Positions 1 to 11,960 of a stretch of DNA of 64,000 nt are shown here, piece by piece. Position 1 is the first letter of the stretch, and each line of letters starts with the position of its first letter. The stretch spans positions 34,944,523 through 35,008,522 of the forward strand of contig NC_088717.1 in NCBI RefSeq assembly GCF_963576615.1, in the 5' to 3' direction. Position numbers and translations under genes: made by a program. The DNA is from Watersipora subatra. Taxonomy: Eukaryota > Bryozoa > Gymnolaemata > Cheilostomatida > Watersiporidae. Below the pieces are notes generated by a model. It did no database searches and was not told the DNA's origin. It saw nothing but the letters and a program-made list of their open reading frames with translations.

Positions 1-65
1 TGAAATTTGGAGTTATTTAAATAAATAGTTATATATATGGGGCCTATATATATATACATACATAC

Positions 66-497
66 ACTAATTGTGCTACTCGGCGTTGCCCGGCATTAAA
101 AATCAGAATATTATTAGGATTATATAAACTTTCATAACCTCTCATTATAAACAATGAGAGGTAATGAGGGTTGTCTGCCACTTGCTATTAGCCTGGCACA
201 ATGCTACTAGATAATTTGAGTAAGCTTAATAATAAGAGCTATCACTTCTCATGACATTACGTCATGACCGAAGGCAGTAGCCTATTTGCTCTAATAAAGC
301 AACATATATTGTTCAGCGGATCTATGAAGCTTGTGTGACTTTGTAAGGTGTCAGACCGGCGAATGGGTGGTTCCGAGATCAAATCATTTTCTTCCTAGAT
401 TCTTTATACCAAGATTTTAATAGTTTTAGCTTTACATAAACAATGATGGACGACTAACGTTGAAAAAAATATACATAGATATATTTGTATATATACC
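66..497 (+). mobile_element. SINE-like dispersed repeat, copy 1
   Basis: Head CTACTCGGCGTTGCCCGGC and shared blocks ATAAACAATGAGA, CTTCTCATGAC and AAGATTTTAA link it to the copy at 2455-2905. Near its end GGTTCCGAGATCAAATC resembles a B box. Tail is a TATATAGATATAT run. Copies diverge strongly, so it is old. Confidence 0.55.
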
Positions 498-550
498 TAA
501 TTTTCTGCTAACTTATCTACTATATAAACAGCAAAATTTTTGAGTGCAAA

Positions 551-752
551 TGCATGTGTGTGTGTGCGTGCATGTGTGCGTGCATGCATGTGTGTGCGTG
601 TGTGTGCTTGCATATGTGTGTGTGCGTGTGTGTGTGCGTGCGTGTGTGTGTGTGTGTGTGTGCGTGTTCATGTGTGTGTGCGTGCACGGGTGTGCGTGTG
701 CTTGTGTGTGCGTGTGTGTGCGCGTGAGTGTGCGTGCGTGAGCGTGTGTATT
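551..752. repeat. (GT)n / (TGCG)n microsatellite
   Basis: About 200 bases of alternating purine-pyrimidine TG with CG variants, a potential Z-DNA former. Open frames across it are artefacts of the repeat. Confidence 0.95.
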
Positions 753-1065
753 TTTCCACTTTTTATAGTGGTATTTCCTGTTTTCAATTCGGTCATACGA
801 AGCAAACTGAATTAATGAGTAGTAAATAAATTATAGGGAGGTCTTTCCTTTTCTTGATTTGGTCGCACAAAGCTAAGTGAATTACATGTAATATGACTAG
901 AAAACAAATAAATAAAATTAGATAAAAATTACTACTCATCAATTAAATTTATGTGTAGGAAATTTACTTAGTAAATGAGTAGTAAATTATTATTTTCTGC
1001 CAAAGAAAGGTCACGTGAACGTTTGTTTCTTCCGGCCACATAGACAATTGTTTTTGCTTAAAAAA

Positions 1066-1500
1066 TTACCTACTAAATTTCTACACCAAAAAGGTAAGTA
1101 CTTCTCATTCAAAGTTGCATCGTCTATGAATTGCCACATATCTACTGGCAATACTTTAAAATGTGGCATTTGCCACTGTTGGTGATCGTAAACATGTTCA
1201 TTTCCTTTCACGACTGAGTTACTATTTTTTATTAGCTACAAGTACAACAGCTACTACAGAGCTTGCACGGGTATTGCTACTGTTTTACCTGCTAAATTTC
1301 TACTTCAAAAAGATAAGTACATCTAATTTAATGTTTTATTGTCTATGAATTGCCACATTTCCACTACTTAAAAATGTTAGATTTGCTACTTTTGGTGATA
1401 GTAAACATGTTTATTTCCTTTCGCAGTTGTTACTTTTATTTTTTCTAGCTTAGAGTACTACAGCTACTACAGAGCTTGCATGGATACTCCGAGCGTTGCA
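1066..1500. repeat. Tandem duplication, about 220-bp unit x 2
   Basis: Units near 1066-1286 and 1286-1500 share CTAAATTTCTAC, GTCTATGAATTGCCACAT, GTAAACATGTT and CAGCTACTACAGAGCTTGCA. Moderately diverged. Confidence 0.75.
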
Positions 1501-2450
1501 ATAGGCAATGGTGAGAAGCAAGAGAGCAGCTGGTATTGATTTCCAAACTTTAGGTTTGGCCACCTGTACGTTGCCTGCTCAAAAGTAGGAACACGCCAAA
1601 AACTGTTTGTTCATACAGCCGACAGAAAATAAAAAAATGTTGTCTATTCGCAAGTGTTGTGTTGAATTAACATTGTGCTATTGTTATGTAATGTTTGCAT
1701 TGAATTAACATTATGTTATTTTTATGTCATGCTATGTTTTTCATGTTCGCTATAGCTACATATTATCTACATGCAGCATTTTTTAACATATTTTCCAGTA
1801 CATATATTTTCATGCATTCGTTTTCCTCATTGTATCTCATAAAAAGTTTATCATGTTGGCGTTAGAATTTATTATTGTAAGGTGCTAATCCTGTATTGGC
1901 CATGACATTATACTGCCTGTGCTGTTATACATATAGATTTTATCAACACAACCACATTACTGCTGCACTGCTTGTTTACACCGTGTCAAAACACATGCTA
2001 TAGACGAAGAACTGGTGAGCCACGATTAGTAGTTTTAAGCATGTAGAAGTCTCTATTCAATAAATGCTGGCGATAGCAAAATAATTTGTAGAATTTCGTG
2101 AAAGATGCAAAGATTTTTCAATACTATCAGCTTTAAGAACTTCCGTTTGTCTAGCAATGTCAGTTTTATTATCAGTTCTCTGTACAAAAATAAGACAACT
2201 CCAGTTTGAGTGGTTTGAGACTGATGCATTGTAGACTAACTGTTAAACACATTGCAGATTTTTATTGTTTTCTTTAACATTATTGACATGTATGACTGCA
2301 TATGTGTTTGCATACATTGATCAAGGCAACAATTTCGGTAGACTGCATATTTGGAGTTATTTTACAGTATGAAAGACAACTCTCAATAAATACCTTGCTG
2401 TAAGTGAATCTGTTCCCGTAGATGGGTAATGCAGCTATCATATATATATA
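1500..2450. other. No recognisable feature
   Basis: AT-rich sequence without plausible exons, repeats or RNA genes. A (TA)n start at 2442 leads into the next SINE-like repeat. Confidence 0.6.
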
Positions 2451-2454
2451 TTTA

Positions 2455-2905
2455 CTAGCTGTGCCACCTGGTGTTGCCCGTGTAATAGAAGAGTATTTGG
2501 ACAGAAAATTGATTTGTATTTAACATATTACAACACTTGCCATTCTAACTACATATCATGAGAAAGGTTTTTTGTCTTATAAACAATGAGAAGTAGTGAG
2601 AGTTTTGCTATTAGGCAGTTTAATAATATGAGCAAACAGCTTCTCGTGACGTAATGCGAAGACCCACGTCATATGTAAAGCAGTTAGGTATAGCTCTGAT
2701 ATAATGCCTTATATTGGCAGGCTAGCAATTCAACTTCCATAGTCCAGTGGGCTAGGCGTAAGACTTGTTAATGGCTTGGTCTGAAATCGATTCTTTTTCA
2801 GTATGAAATATTTGTTTCAAGATTTTAAGATCTATAGCCGGATTTCCGATGAACACATGAATGCATGACACACAGACTTTGAGAAACATATATATAGATA
2901 TATAT
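2455..2905 (+). mobile_element. SINE-like dispersed repeat, copy 2, with tRNA-like segment
   Basis: Head AGCTGTGCCACCTGGTGTT. At 2742-2795 AGTCCAGTGGGCTAGGCG and TGAAATCGATTC resemble A and B boxes. Tail GACTTTGAGAAACATATATA runs directly into the TA-rich stretch that holds the hammerhead monomer. Confidence 0.55.
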
Positions 2906-2918
2906 AAATAAATATATA

Positions 2919-3162
2919 TACTCATGCTACAGACAGTACTGTTTCGGCTATTGAAGCCTCATCAGTGCAGCTCAGCGCTTAGGCAAGGGACACAAATCCC
3001 ACTACCAATGAAAGTTGACTTCCTGCCATGAAACAACTGGGTTGCCTCACAGACTTTAAGAAAGTCAATGTGAGTGCTCAAATCACAAAAGTGATGAGCT
3101 TTGCACAAAGGCTAATGTTGCCGCACCTCTCACAGAGTGCTCAACCAAACCGAAGTGAGGGA

Positions 3163-3167
<5 letters not shown>
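2919..3167 (-). mobile_element. Retrozyme-like monomer with hammerhead ribozyme
   Basis: A single copy, about 249 bp, of the unit that is tandemly repeated at 27213-27794. It starts TACTCATGC at the end of a TA-rich stretch and ends GAGCATA, running straight into (TA)n. A complete type I hammerhead core lies on the minus strand near its start. There is no open reading frame of its own. Animal retrozymes are known as small non-autonomous repeats of this kind, transcribed as self-cleaved circular RNAs. Confidence 0.75.
2926..2971 (-). ncRNA. Type I hammerhead ribozyme, core complete
   Basis: Read on the minus strand: stem I strand GCTGCA; core CTGATGA; stem II GGCT-TCAAT-AGCC; core GAAA; very short stem III CAG-TA-CTG; cleavage triplet GTC; stem I return strand TGTAGC. 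Stem I pairs 6/6 (one G-T wobble) and stem II 4/4. Cleavage is predicted between 2932 and 2931. The minimal self-complementary stem III is typical of Penelope-like and retrozyme hammerheads, which often work as dimers. Confidence 0.85.

Positions 3168-3227
<60 letters not shown>
3167..3227. repeat. (TA)n between retrozyme monomer and LINE copy A
   Basis: About 30 uninterrupted TA units. Confidence 0.95.
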
Positions 3228-3229
<2 letters not shown>

Positions 3230-4600
3230 AACTGCGCTATCACAGAACAGATAGCGCAGTTGGTAAGGTATTGGGATAGTGATCATCAGGTCCTAGGTTC
3301 AAACCCCAACAACTGCACCCTTCTGGCAGTCCTTAGATAAGACCCTTGCTTGTATAATGTCTGCAACCTCTATGAAGAGTGCAATAACCAAAGCCATGCC
3401 GGCTCGGACGTCCCCCGGTCAAACAAGGTCCGCGCTGCCTGTAGCTGAACCAGGACAAGGCAGCAAAAAATGGGCTGCTGATTCAAAACGGATGAAATGA
3501 AATCGGACTAATAACACGAACGTCATGCAGTGCTACTTTATGAGTGAACCTCAAAAGTGGGGCTATATGGGAAGGATGCGTCAACTGTGGATAAACATGC
3601 CCCCTGAATTGCCACTAACCGCTAAGCAACTTGTAGCTCAGAGGAGTAACATAGTCAAGCGCATATCAGAACTTGAGGTAGATGAAATTAGTGTACAGTT
3701 CACCCAAGTAACCTTGACCAACGATGAGTGCATATCAACATACACAGTCACAAATACACGATGTTGTGTTGACTCACGAGTTGAAGAAAACATGCACTTT
3801 GATCTTGACTCAAAGGTGAAAGAGCTTGCAGAATATATCATCAACAAGATGCCAGCTGCTAATGATTTTGGAAGCAGGTTCCCACTACAGAGAGTTAGCA
3901 AGACCATACCCAATAATCTGTTAGAAGACATTAACTTGGCACTGGAGCCGATCTCAACTGGATGAACTGCGGAGGCCAATGTCAGATCTTTCCGATCCAG
4001 CACCTCAATGTTCTGGAAGGACATCTGGGAGAAAGAGACTACTCATAACACCACTGCAAATTGGCTGAAGAGACTTAAAGAGAGTCACCAAAACACTGTG
4101 GCTCAGCAAGGACTCACCATCAGCAAAGTGGACATCAAGTGCAGAGTGCAACATATGAAGAACTGGGCAGCCCCTGGCCATGACATGATTCAAGCCTTCT
4201 GGTTGAAGAAATTTACATCATTTCACACTAAAATGGTTAAACAGATGGAATGCCCAATAGAAGAAGGCGACCATCCGGATTGGCTGACCAAAGGACGAAC
4301 TGTACTTCTGATAAAAGATCCAAAGCAGGGGCCGATTCCCAAGAACTATCGACCAATAACGTGCTTGCCTACCACCTGGAAACTCCTCTCAGGAATAGTT
4401 GCAGACAAACTGGAAGAGCACATGAGTCACTATATGACCAGTGCTCAGAAAGGAATTGGGCGCAACACCCGAGGAGCCAAACATCAGTTACTGGTGGATC
4501 GGACGGTCTGTTAAGACAGCAGGAAAAGGCATATCAATCTTGCCATGGCTTAGATCAACTACACAAAAGCCTATGACTCAATTTCCCATAGTTGGATACT
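3226..4600 (+). mobile_element. R4/Dong-like LINE, copy A (5' half, internally deleted)
   Basis: Begins at the (TA)n edge with an inverted cap (TACCAACTGCGCTATC at 3226-3241 against its reverse at 3250-3265), then the tRNA-like 5' region, then coding sequence. An open stretch at 3525-3965 gives the N-terminal region (GYMGRMRQLWINM). After about 3965 some 470 bases present in copies D and F are missing. Reverse-transcriptase start follows at 4008-4514 (RTVLLIKDPKQGP, KNYRPITCLPTTW). The copy stops at about 4600 in (TA)n, where ATACTATGRGAAGYTATATA occurs twice in a row. Confidence 0.85.
3252..3306 (+). promoter_or_regulatory. tRNA-like Pol III promoter boxes at LINE 5' end (copy A)
   Basis: A box TAGCGCAGTTGG at 3252-3263 and B box GGTTCAAACCC at 3296-3306, with 32 bases between them as in tRNA genes. 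The rest does not fold into a good cloverleaf. The same boxes occur at the 5' ends of copies D and F. Confidence 0.65.
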
Positions 4601-4714
4601 ATGAGAAGCTATATATATACTATGGGAAGTTATATATATGTATGTACAAATATATATATGTACAAATATATATATATGTACAAATATATATATGTATATA
4701 TATATATATATATG

Positions 4715-4800
<86 letters not shown>

Positions 4801-4826
4801 CATATATTTATATATGTATGTATTAA
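4600..4826. repeat. (TA)n with GTATG interruptions after LINE copy A
   Basis: Compound TA/TATG microsatellite, about 225 bases. Confidence 0.93.
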
Positions 4827-4829
4827 TTT

Positions 4830-7800
4830 ATTTACATTTAATTTACTGCCAAAAGATTCATTTCAAATAGAAATGTTTTTAAATATGCCATACCATAATA
4901 AAAAATTTAGCTACTACAATTAAATTTTTGGTTGGACATATATATATAGTGTCACGTATATATATAGTGTCATGTTTCATGTTTATTGCAAAATATTTAT
5001 AGCTTGCTTAGTATCTGTAAACTAATGTATTTTTAGACTGATTTAAATAAACATCTAAAAACTATTTAAATGAGCTCCAAATATTAATTTAAACATTATA
5101 TAACAATTACCAAACAAAAAAATGTACCATAAACCAGTACTTTAACAAAGTGAAATTTATAAATTTATATATTAAAATGTTGGCTAAATAATCATAAGCA
5201 ATTAGTTTGATAGTTTAATTAGTTTTCTCTGATTGTCATGTGCTCATTGTCGTTGATCTAGGATAATGATGAACAAATGTGAGGGTGGTTTTTGTAGAAA
5301 GTTTGAATTCAAACTACTTTTTGGCAGGAATAATAGCAGTGGTGATTTTGTTGACTGCTCTGTTGTTAATCTCCGTGAACTTTATGTGAGTATTCAAATA
5401 GTAGTGCTCTGACTCATAAAAAAATTTCTATTTTCTGCTTCCTGTTTAATTAGAAATATAAGTACTGACTAACATGAATAATCTTGCCATGATCAGTTGA
5501 AAGTAAGCTTGGTAAAAGATGTCAGTGCTCTACTAAAAGGAAGTGATACATTTAAACACTAACTTTCTTGAATTCTGTGTATTATAGTTACTTGTCTGTG
5601 CCGTGTCTGTGCTATCTTCAACTGTTGTTAAATAAATCGTGAGGTTATTTCTTTGAATAAGTAATTAACTGATTGTTTTGGCCAACAAATAGCAAACACG
5701 GCTTTGTATCAAATTCCAATAATTGACTTATGCATCTTTAGTTCCTTTGGAGTAAGTTAATTTAGATAAACAGTTAGCTAATTTAGTTGTATGACCAAGT
5801 TTTTTCTTTTATACAAAGTTTTATAATTCAAATTTAACTTCCATTCATAATTTAATTGATTTCAACTTTTGATGATTGAAAATAATTGAAACCTAATTTT
5901 CTACATGTACAAAAACTTTTCAGAACTTTGCCAACAACTGCCTTAAAGTTGTGCTGCATTTCTTTTCTATTGAAAGCACTATTTTTAAATTTGATAATAA
6001 TTTTTTTTATTAAACAAAAGGACAAAATACCACTAGATACTTACACTGTCATTACTAATTATGGCCAAATTTGTTTCTTATAGAGCTAAAAAAAACATTA
6101 TTTATGGAAAGAGTTAGCGTCAAAGTACTTTTGAATGAATCTCTCTACTTTTAGTTACCTTGCTAACAAGTGAACTAAGGTTAACTTGTTAACTCAAAAG
6201 CTTGCAAAAGTGACAAGAGTAAAAATAATTAATGAACACAAATCAAAATATAAAATAGTTATTTTTTATGTGCATTAATTTTGGGCCATTGGCCGTTGTT
6301 ACTACATTAAACTGTGGATAAACATTTCAAGGTAGATTTAGTCACAGTGTAGTGTCACATTGATCAAACTGATAAAATCTTTTGAAGTGAAATTACACTT
6401 TTAGTCTGGTCATTGGTAGAGTATTATTATATGTCTGTATGGCTTGGAGTTGTTTCAGAATAGTGCACCATTAAGTTTAGACATTTTGATGAAATAAGTT
6501 TTTAATAGTCATCAAAGAAAAGGAAAATCTTAAAAGCTGCAAGTTGCCGACTTAATTTGATCTTATATCAAAGTTACACCGGTCAATTTAACGGTAGAAA
6601 TTTTTAGCAATCATGTTAACATTGGCTAGAAAACTTATAAGAGCAATTAAAAATTACCTTGTTAACTACCATAATAAGTTTTTCATTGATCACAAGCAGT
6701 AAATATAATTAAATGAGCTATTGATAATGTGTAAATCAAACTCTGTGAATATTGAACAATAATAAAGTTATTACTTATTAAAATAAAAGTAGAATCAACA
6801 ACCTGTACGAGAAAAACAAATTGTATATTTTCAAATAACAACTGTAATAACACTCCATGAATTTGCAGTGCAGTATGCTCACAAAATTATAAATTATAAT
6901 CACAAGATAAACCAGCAATAAACTCAAACCAGTCTTCAGTGTTTCTTAAAGTCATTGGCGTTTTAAGACTCAGCAACTTTTCGAGTTGAACCAGAAAAAA
7001 TGATGTGTCTATGTTTAAGCTTAATTAGCATAGAAAGCTGTTCATGTAAGCTGAACATTAGGTCAATAGGTCAATAAGTCATTAGGTCAACAAGTCATTA
7101 GGTCAATACAGTTTGGCGATCCATCAGGTTAAAGGTCATAAATTACCTCTCTTTATAATCGGATATTTTACAGCTTAGTCTTTGTAACTTTCAACATGAC
7201 TAGAGTTAATCCCATGTTATCTGTGTAGATCAATCATTTTTCTTTTCAAAATTAAACTTATTTTGTCTTCTAAATGCTTAGAATTAACTTTACTGTTTCA
7301 GCATCGTTTGCAAAAAGCTTACAAAGTTCTTCATTAAGATCAATATTTCAGGGAAGTTAGCACAATATTTTAGAATAAATATTTAAAAGAGAAATATTTA
7401 ACTATTGCGCTATATAGTTCAGAAGGAATCGTTGCTCCAGAAGCAACCTAAACTCGCTGTGCATAAAAAAAATCTCTAATACTAATTTTGAGATGTACTT
7501 TTATTGCAATGTTTATTGCAAGCTATTATAAAAAAATTTTTATTATTTCAAGTGTTTTCACAGAGAAGGTAACTTGAAATGACATAAAACTGCGTAAATG
7601 TAGGTAACACCCATTTAATACAATTTTCGAATCAAAAAGTATCGTAAATGTTGGTAAAAGAATCATTTATAGTAACGAGAATACAACTACAACAATTTGT
7701 TTTAGGTGTAAGCAATTCTACAGGGTTAATCACATGCAAGCGATATCAGCTCAAACTCAAAATACCATACACATTATGGCTCGAAGAAAGCAGCAAATTC

Positions 7801-8984
7801 ATCGTTCATAGAATGAGTCTTTGGTCGACATCAAGGACCACACTGCGTCTTTTCTGTCTTATATGCTTTTGGTTCAAACTGTTCAGGATCATAAATAAGA
7901 TAGCTTGTGATAATATATGCTGTTATACATTTTGTAATCTTTAACCTGAAGATTTTACCAAACTCAAAAATACTGCAATTCACCAGCCAAAATGTTGTTC
8001 ACATTATTTCTCTCATTCAAAATAATATCGTACTTATCGAGTTCTATATCCAGTCACACCTGTCCACTAGATTCCTCTGAAGCTAAATTCTCAACTAAAT
8101 CACTATCTGCAGCTAATAATTCTTCTATACACTTTAGAAAGACTTTGTTTGTAAAATTGATTTACCATTTGTTATATTATGACAGCATTGTTGCTTAATT
8201 CTCTTGTTACTAGTTTCTCTAAGCAAAAAAATCAGCTGAGAGACTTCTTTTTAGAATGCCAAAGTAGCTGCTTGTCACACCAATATTACTTACTCGTGTG
8301 CCTTGGCTTCAACACTGATTAACCTTAATTAGTTAGTGTAGCATGAGTGGTTTCTGGCTATCACACTCAGCTTGCAAACAGCCAGTCTGCTATATGAGAA
8401 TAATTTTAGCTCAGCATGTTTTTGTTTTCAGCATGTTAAGTAACTCGATCATTAAGTAACTATAAACTCATAGTACAAGTGAGCAACTATGAGTGTAGGG
8501 TTATTTAATACTTACAGAAAAAAATAAGGAGATACCTTGTGTTGGTGGTATATTTTGTTGTCAAGTATTTTATCATCTATTTAAAAGGATTTCACAAACA
8601 AAAAACTCCTATACCAAAATATGCTGAGGTCAAAGTAAATCATGTCAGACTTTGTTTGAGCCAACAATGGAGATCCACTATGCCACTATTTAGAATAGCA
8701 GGATAAAACAGGTACAATATACATGTGTATGATTTACAGGTATACTTTGACAAGTCGGCCTTCCACCTTCACATTGAGTCTTCCTATCTACAGCATTAAA
8801 TTATGCAAACTGTGTAAAGTAAACAAAATAATTATAATACTGAAAAAGATACCTGTTACTAAAGAAAAAATAGTTATTCACAACCTGCAATTAGCTGTCT
8901 ATCGGACAGGCAAAGACATTATACCACCTAGAATCCTGCTTATTTACCAAGGCGCCAAATTAAAAATTTTCTCTAATTGAAGTA
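4830..8984. other. Long AT-rich stretch without recognised genes
   Basis: About 4 kb read in all frames. The open frames (for example 7648-7944 and 8723-8980) have no recognisable domain, no splice support and low-complexity composition. Only the small repeat at 7049 stands out. Confidence 0.6.
7049..7108. repeat. Short tandem repeat AGGTCAATAAGTCATT
   Basis: Four or so imperfect copies of ATTAGGTCAA(C/T)AAGTC. Confidence 0.7.
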
Positions 8985-9344
8985 TATATATATACTATAT
9001 ACACTATACATATATATACTATATACACTATATATATACATATATATACTATATACACTATATATATATACATATATATAATATATACACTATATATATA
9101 CATATATATACTATATACACTATATATATACATATATATATACTATATACACTATAGATATACTATATACACTATATATATATACATATATATATACTAT
9201 ATACACTATATATATACATATATCTATATATATACTGTACATATATATATATACTATATACACTATATATATACATATATCTATATATATACTGTACATA
9301 TATATACTATATACACTATATATATACATATATCTATATATATG

Positions 9345-9412
<68 letters not shown>
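8985..9412. repeat. Compound TA microsatellite before LINE copy B
   Basis: About 330 bases of repeated TATATACTATATACACTATA blocks, ending in a pure (TA)n run of about 55 bases. Confidence 0.93.
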
Positions 9413-9415
<3 letters not shown>

Positions 9416-10864
9416 GACATTGATTCGCTAATACTCCTCACTCAGGTATACAGCAAGGACATCGGAATGACCTTCGGTATTGAGAAATGTGGAAGGCTAA
9501 TTCCTAAGAAAGGCCATTTTATGCTCACAAATGGCCTAAGAATGCCTAATGGTACCATCAAAGATATAGAAGAAGGGTACAAGTACTTGGGGCTTATGAA
9601 AAGCAACATCAACCACGAAGCCGAGGTACGTCACAAAGCCATTACTGAATACAAGAAACGCCTTAGGCAGGTCTTACGGAGCCAGCTCAATGCCAAGAAC
9701 CAAGTCATGGCAATAAATACCTACGCACTGCCAGTAATAAGATATCCAGCAGGCATAATAAAGTGGACTGAGGAAGCCATCAAAGAAACATATATAGCAA
9801 CTCGTAAACTGCTGACCATGCATGGAGCACTCCACTATAAATCTGATACTACTAGATTGTATCTTGATAGGAAAGATGGCGGTAGGGACTCAAAAGTGTA
9901 CAGCAGACAGTGAAAGAGGAGCAAAGCATCAAAGCATATGCAGCCTCCATGGCCATCTCAGATAAGTTGCTAGCTGAATTTCAATCGGCTGCTCTTACAA
10001 CGGACCTTCGCCCTGATGATGAGGAAATTGACTGGCACACGAAACCTCTTCATGGTGCTTACCACCAACAAATATCTAAGGTTGGCGATCTTCACCAGAC
10101 ATATATGCGGCTAAACAAAGGAAACCTAACGGCCAATACAGAGTCACTAATCATGGCAGCCCAGGAGCAAGTGCTCCCAACAAGGCAACTCCAAACGAAA
10201 ATCTATCACACTAGAGACAATCCTAGATGCAGACTGTGCAAAGATGCACCTGAGACCATCCAACACATCATCAGTGGATGCAAGCAGCTAGCAGGGAACG
10301 CATACACTGAGCGACATAATCATGTCGCAGGTGTTGTGTATAGAAGTTTATGTGATGAGTATGGCCTTAATAAACCACAACACTGGTGGGAAGCTCCTGG
10401 TAAGGTCAATGAAAATGACCGCGCTAAGATCCTCTGGGACTTCTACATCCGAACTGGCAAGCATGTCCTAGCAAACCAACCAGATATAGTGGTGGTAGAC
10501 AAGGAGAACAAGAGGGCTACTATAATAGATATAGCAGTACTCAATGACTACAATATAGCCAGCAAAGAAAAAAAAATGGTAGAGAAATATCTCCCTCTTG
10601 AAGAAGAGATAGAAAAATGCTGGAATGTAAGAACAACTGTAATCCCAGTAGTCATTGGGGCACTGGGCGCAATAACACCGGCGCATAAAATGTGGCTTGC
10701 CCAAATACCAACAGCAATCAACTCAGGTGAGTTGCAGAAAAGTGCGCTATTGGGAACAGCTAAGATCTTGAGGTGAGTGCTCAAACTCCCAGGTCTCTGG
10801 TAGGAGACCCGAGGTAGAGCAGAATTTACCACCTCTACGCGGTATCCAGGGTGAGGAAACAATT
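9413..10864 (+). mobile_element. R4/Dong-like LINE, copy B (5'-truncated, 3' half)
   Basis: Follows a long (TA)n tract and ends GAGGAAACAATT at another. Starts just after the RT YMDD motif and reads [12 protein letters not shown] onward. Two overlapping frames (9467-9913, 9910-10776) show one frame break near 9905. The second frame has a CCHC zinc knuckle (CRLCKDAPETIQHIISGC) and a restriction-like endonuclease motif (QPDIVVVDKENKRATIIDIA), ending at a stop about 90 bases before the 3' end. Domain order RT - CCHC - endonuclease is that of R2/R4/Dong-type LINEs. Confidence 0.87.
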
Positions 10865-10885
10865 TATATATATATATATATATAT

Positions 10886-11263
10886 AGCTCAATGCCAAGA
10901 ACCAAGTCATGGAAATAAATACCTACGCACTGCCAGTAATAAGATATCTAGCAGGCATAATAAAGTGGACTGAGGAAGCCATCAAGGAAACAGATATAGC
11001 AACTCGTAAACTGCTGACCATGCATGGAGCACTCCACCCGAAATCTGATACTACTAGATTGTATCTCAATAGGAAAGATGGCGGTAGGAGACTCTAAAGT
11101 GTATAGCAGACAGTGAAAGCGGAAGAGCAAAGCATCAAAGCCTATGCAGCCTCTATGGCCACTTCTGATAAGATGCTAGCTGAATTTCAATCGGCTGCTC
11201 TTATATTACAATGGACCTTCGCCCTGATGATGAGGAAATTGACTGGCACATGAAACCTCTTCA
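10886..11263 (+). mobile_element. R4/Dong-like LINE, copy C (internal fragment)
   Basis: Starts AGCTCAATGCC after only about 20 bases of (TA)n that separate it from the 3' end of copy B. It matches copy B from about 9690 ([19 protein letters not shown]) and stops abruptly at 11263 in unrelated LINE sequence. Contains small indels that break the frame. Confidence 0.83.
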
Positions 11264-11960
11264 AACTGGAGCTGAGTCAATGACTTCATGACCTTACTAC
11301 AAATAGTGTAAGCATGATTACTCCAAGGGAGTCAATCTGTCAAAACAAATTCTAACATATTTGTCTCATGTCTACAAGTGATGGATTGACTGTTAAACTT
11401 AAGAGTAAAGCTGTTTTAAAGGTTTTTATCTGTATTATAAAGAAGAAAGTGTGATTTTTTTAAATTGATTCTCATATGATCTGAGGTACACCAGCTGCTG
11501 ATAATTTGCATGATGAGATTGCAGTTTGCCTCAAGAGGTTTCACATCTTTGTGATAACTTACCAAAACACTATCATCAGCGTAGGCAAAGCCTCTTGGAA
11601 TAAGACTAAGAAGATCATTTATATATAGTAAATATAATACTGGAGCAGTAAGTGACCCTCATTGAACACCAGTATCTATTTTTGTGTCAATGATTCTTTG
11701 TCATTCACGACAATCTTTTTGCGCAGTTTTTGAAAATAGAATTGAAGTATTTGCAATGATTAATTTTTAAAACCAGCAAGTTCCAATTTATGGTAGGATA
11801 TTTTGTGATTGACACAATCAAAAGCTTAGCTGAAAGTGTAGAATGCAATTATGTTTGCGGTAGTGTATCATTATTGGTAGATGTCCAAATTAAAAAGATT
11901 TTATCGGCAGCTATTCTAATTAGACTAAAAAAAACTTCAAAGATTTTTAGTAAAATCTTT
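11264..11960 (-). mobile_element. Jockey/CR1-type LINE reverse transcriptase relic
   Basis: On the minus strand the sequence reads DTGVQ, GSLTAPVLYLLYINDLLSL, then IPRGFAYADDSVLVSYH and SSWCTSDHMRINLKK. These are RT motifs B and C (YADD) of Jockey-superfamily LINEs, unlike the YMDD of the R4-like family. At least one in-frame stop (after GVQ) and loss of frame on both sides. Ends are not defined. Confidence 0.75.

Noticed and set aside
520-815. Open frames of 65-91 codons over the GT-rich tract
   Set aside because: Cys-Val or His-Thr runs produced by the microsatellite, open on both strands. No domain or start context.
3245-3320. A real tRNA gene at the LINE 5' end
   Set aside because: A and B boxes are present, but anticodon and T stems do not pair well and the segment recurs as part of the LINE.
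7648-7944. 98-codon open frame as a host gene
   Set aside because: No recognisable domain, AT-rich codon use, no splice or repeat support.
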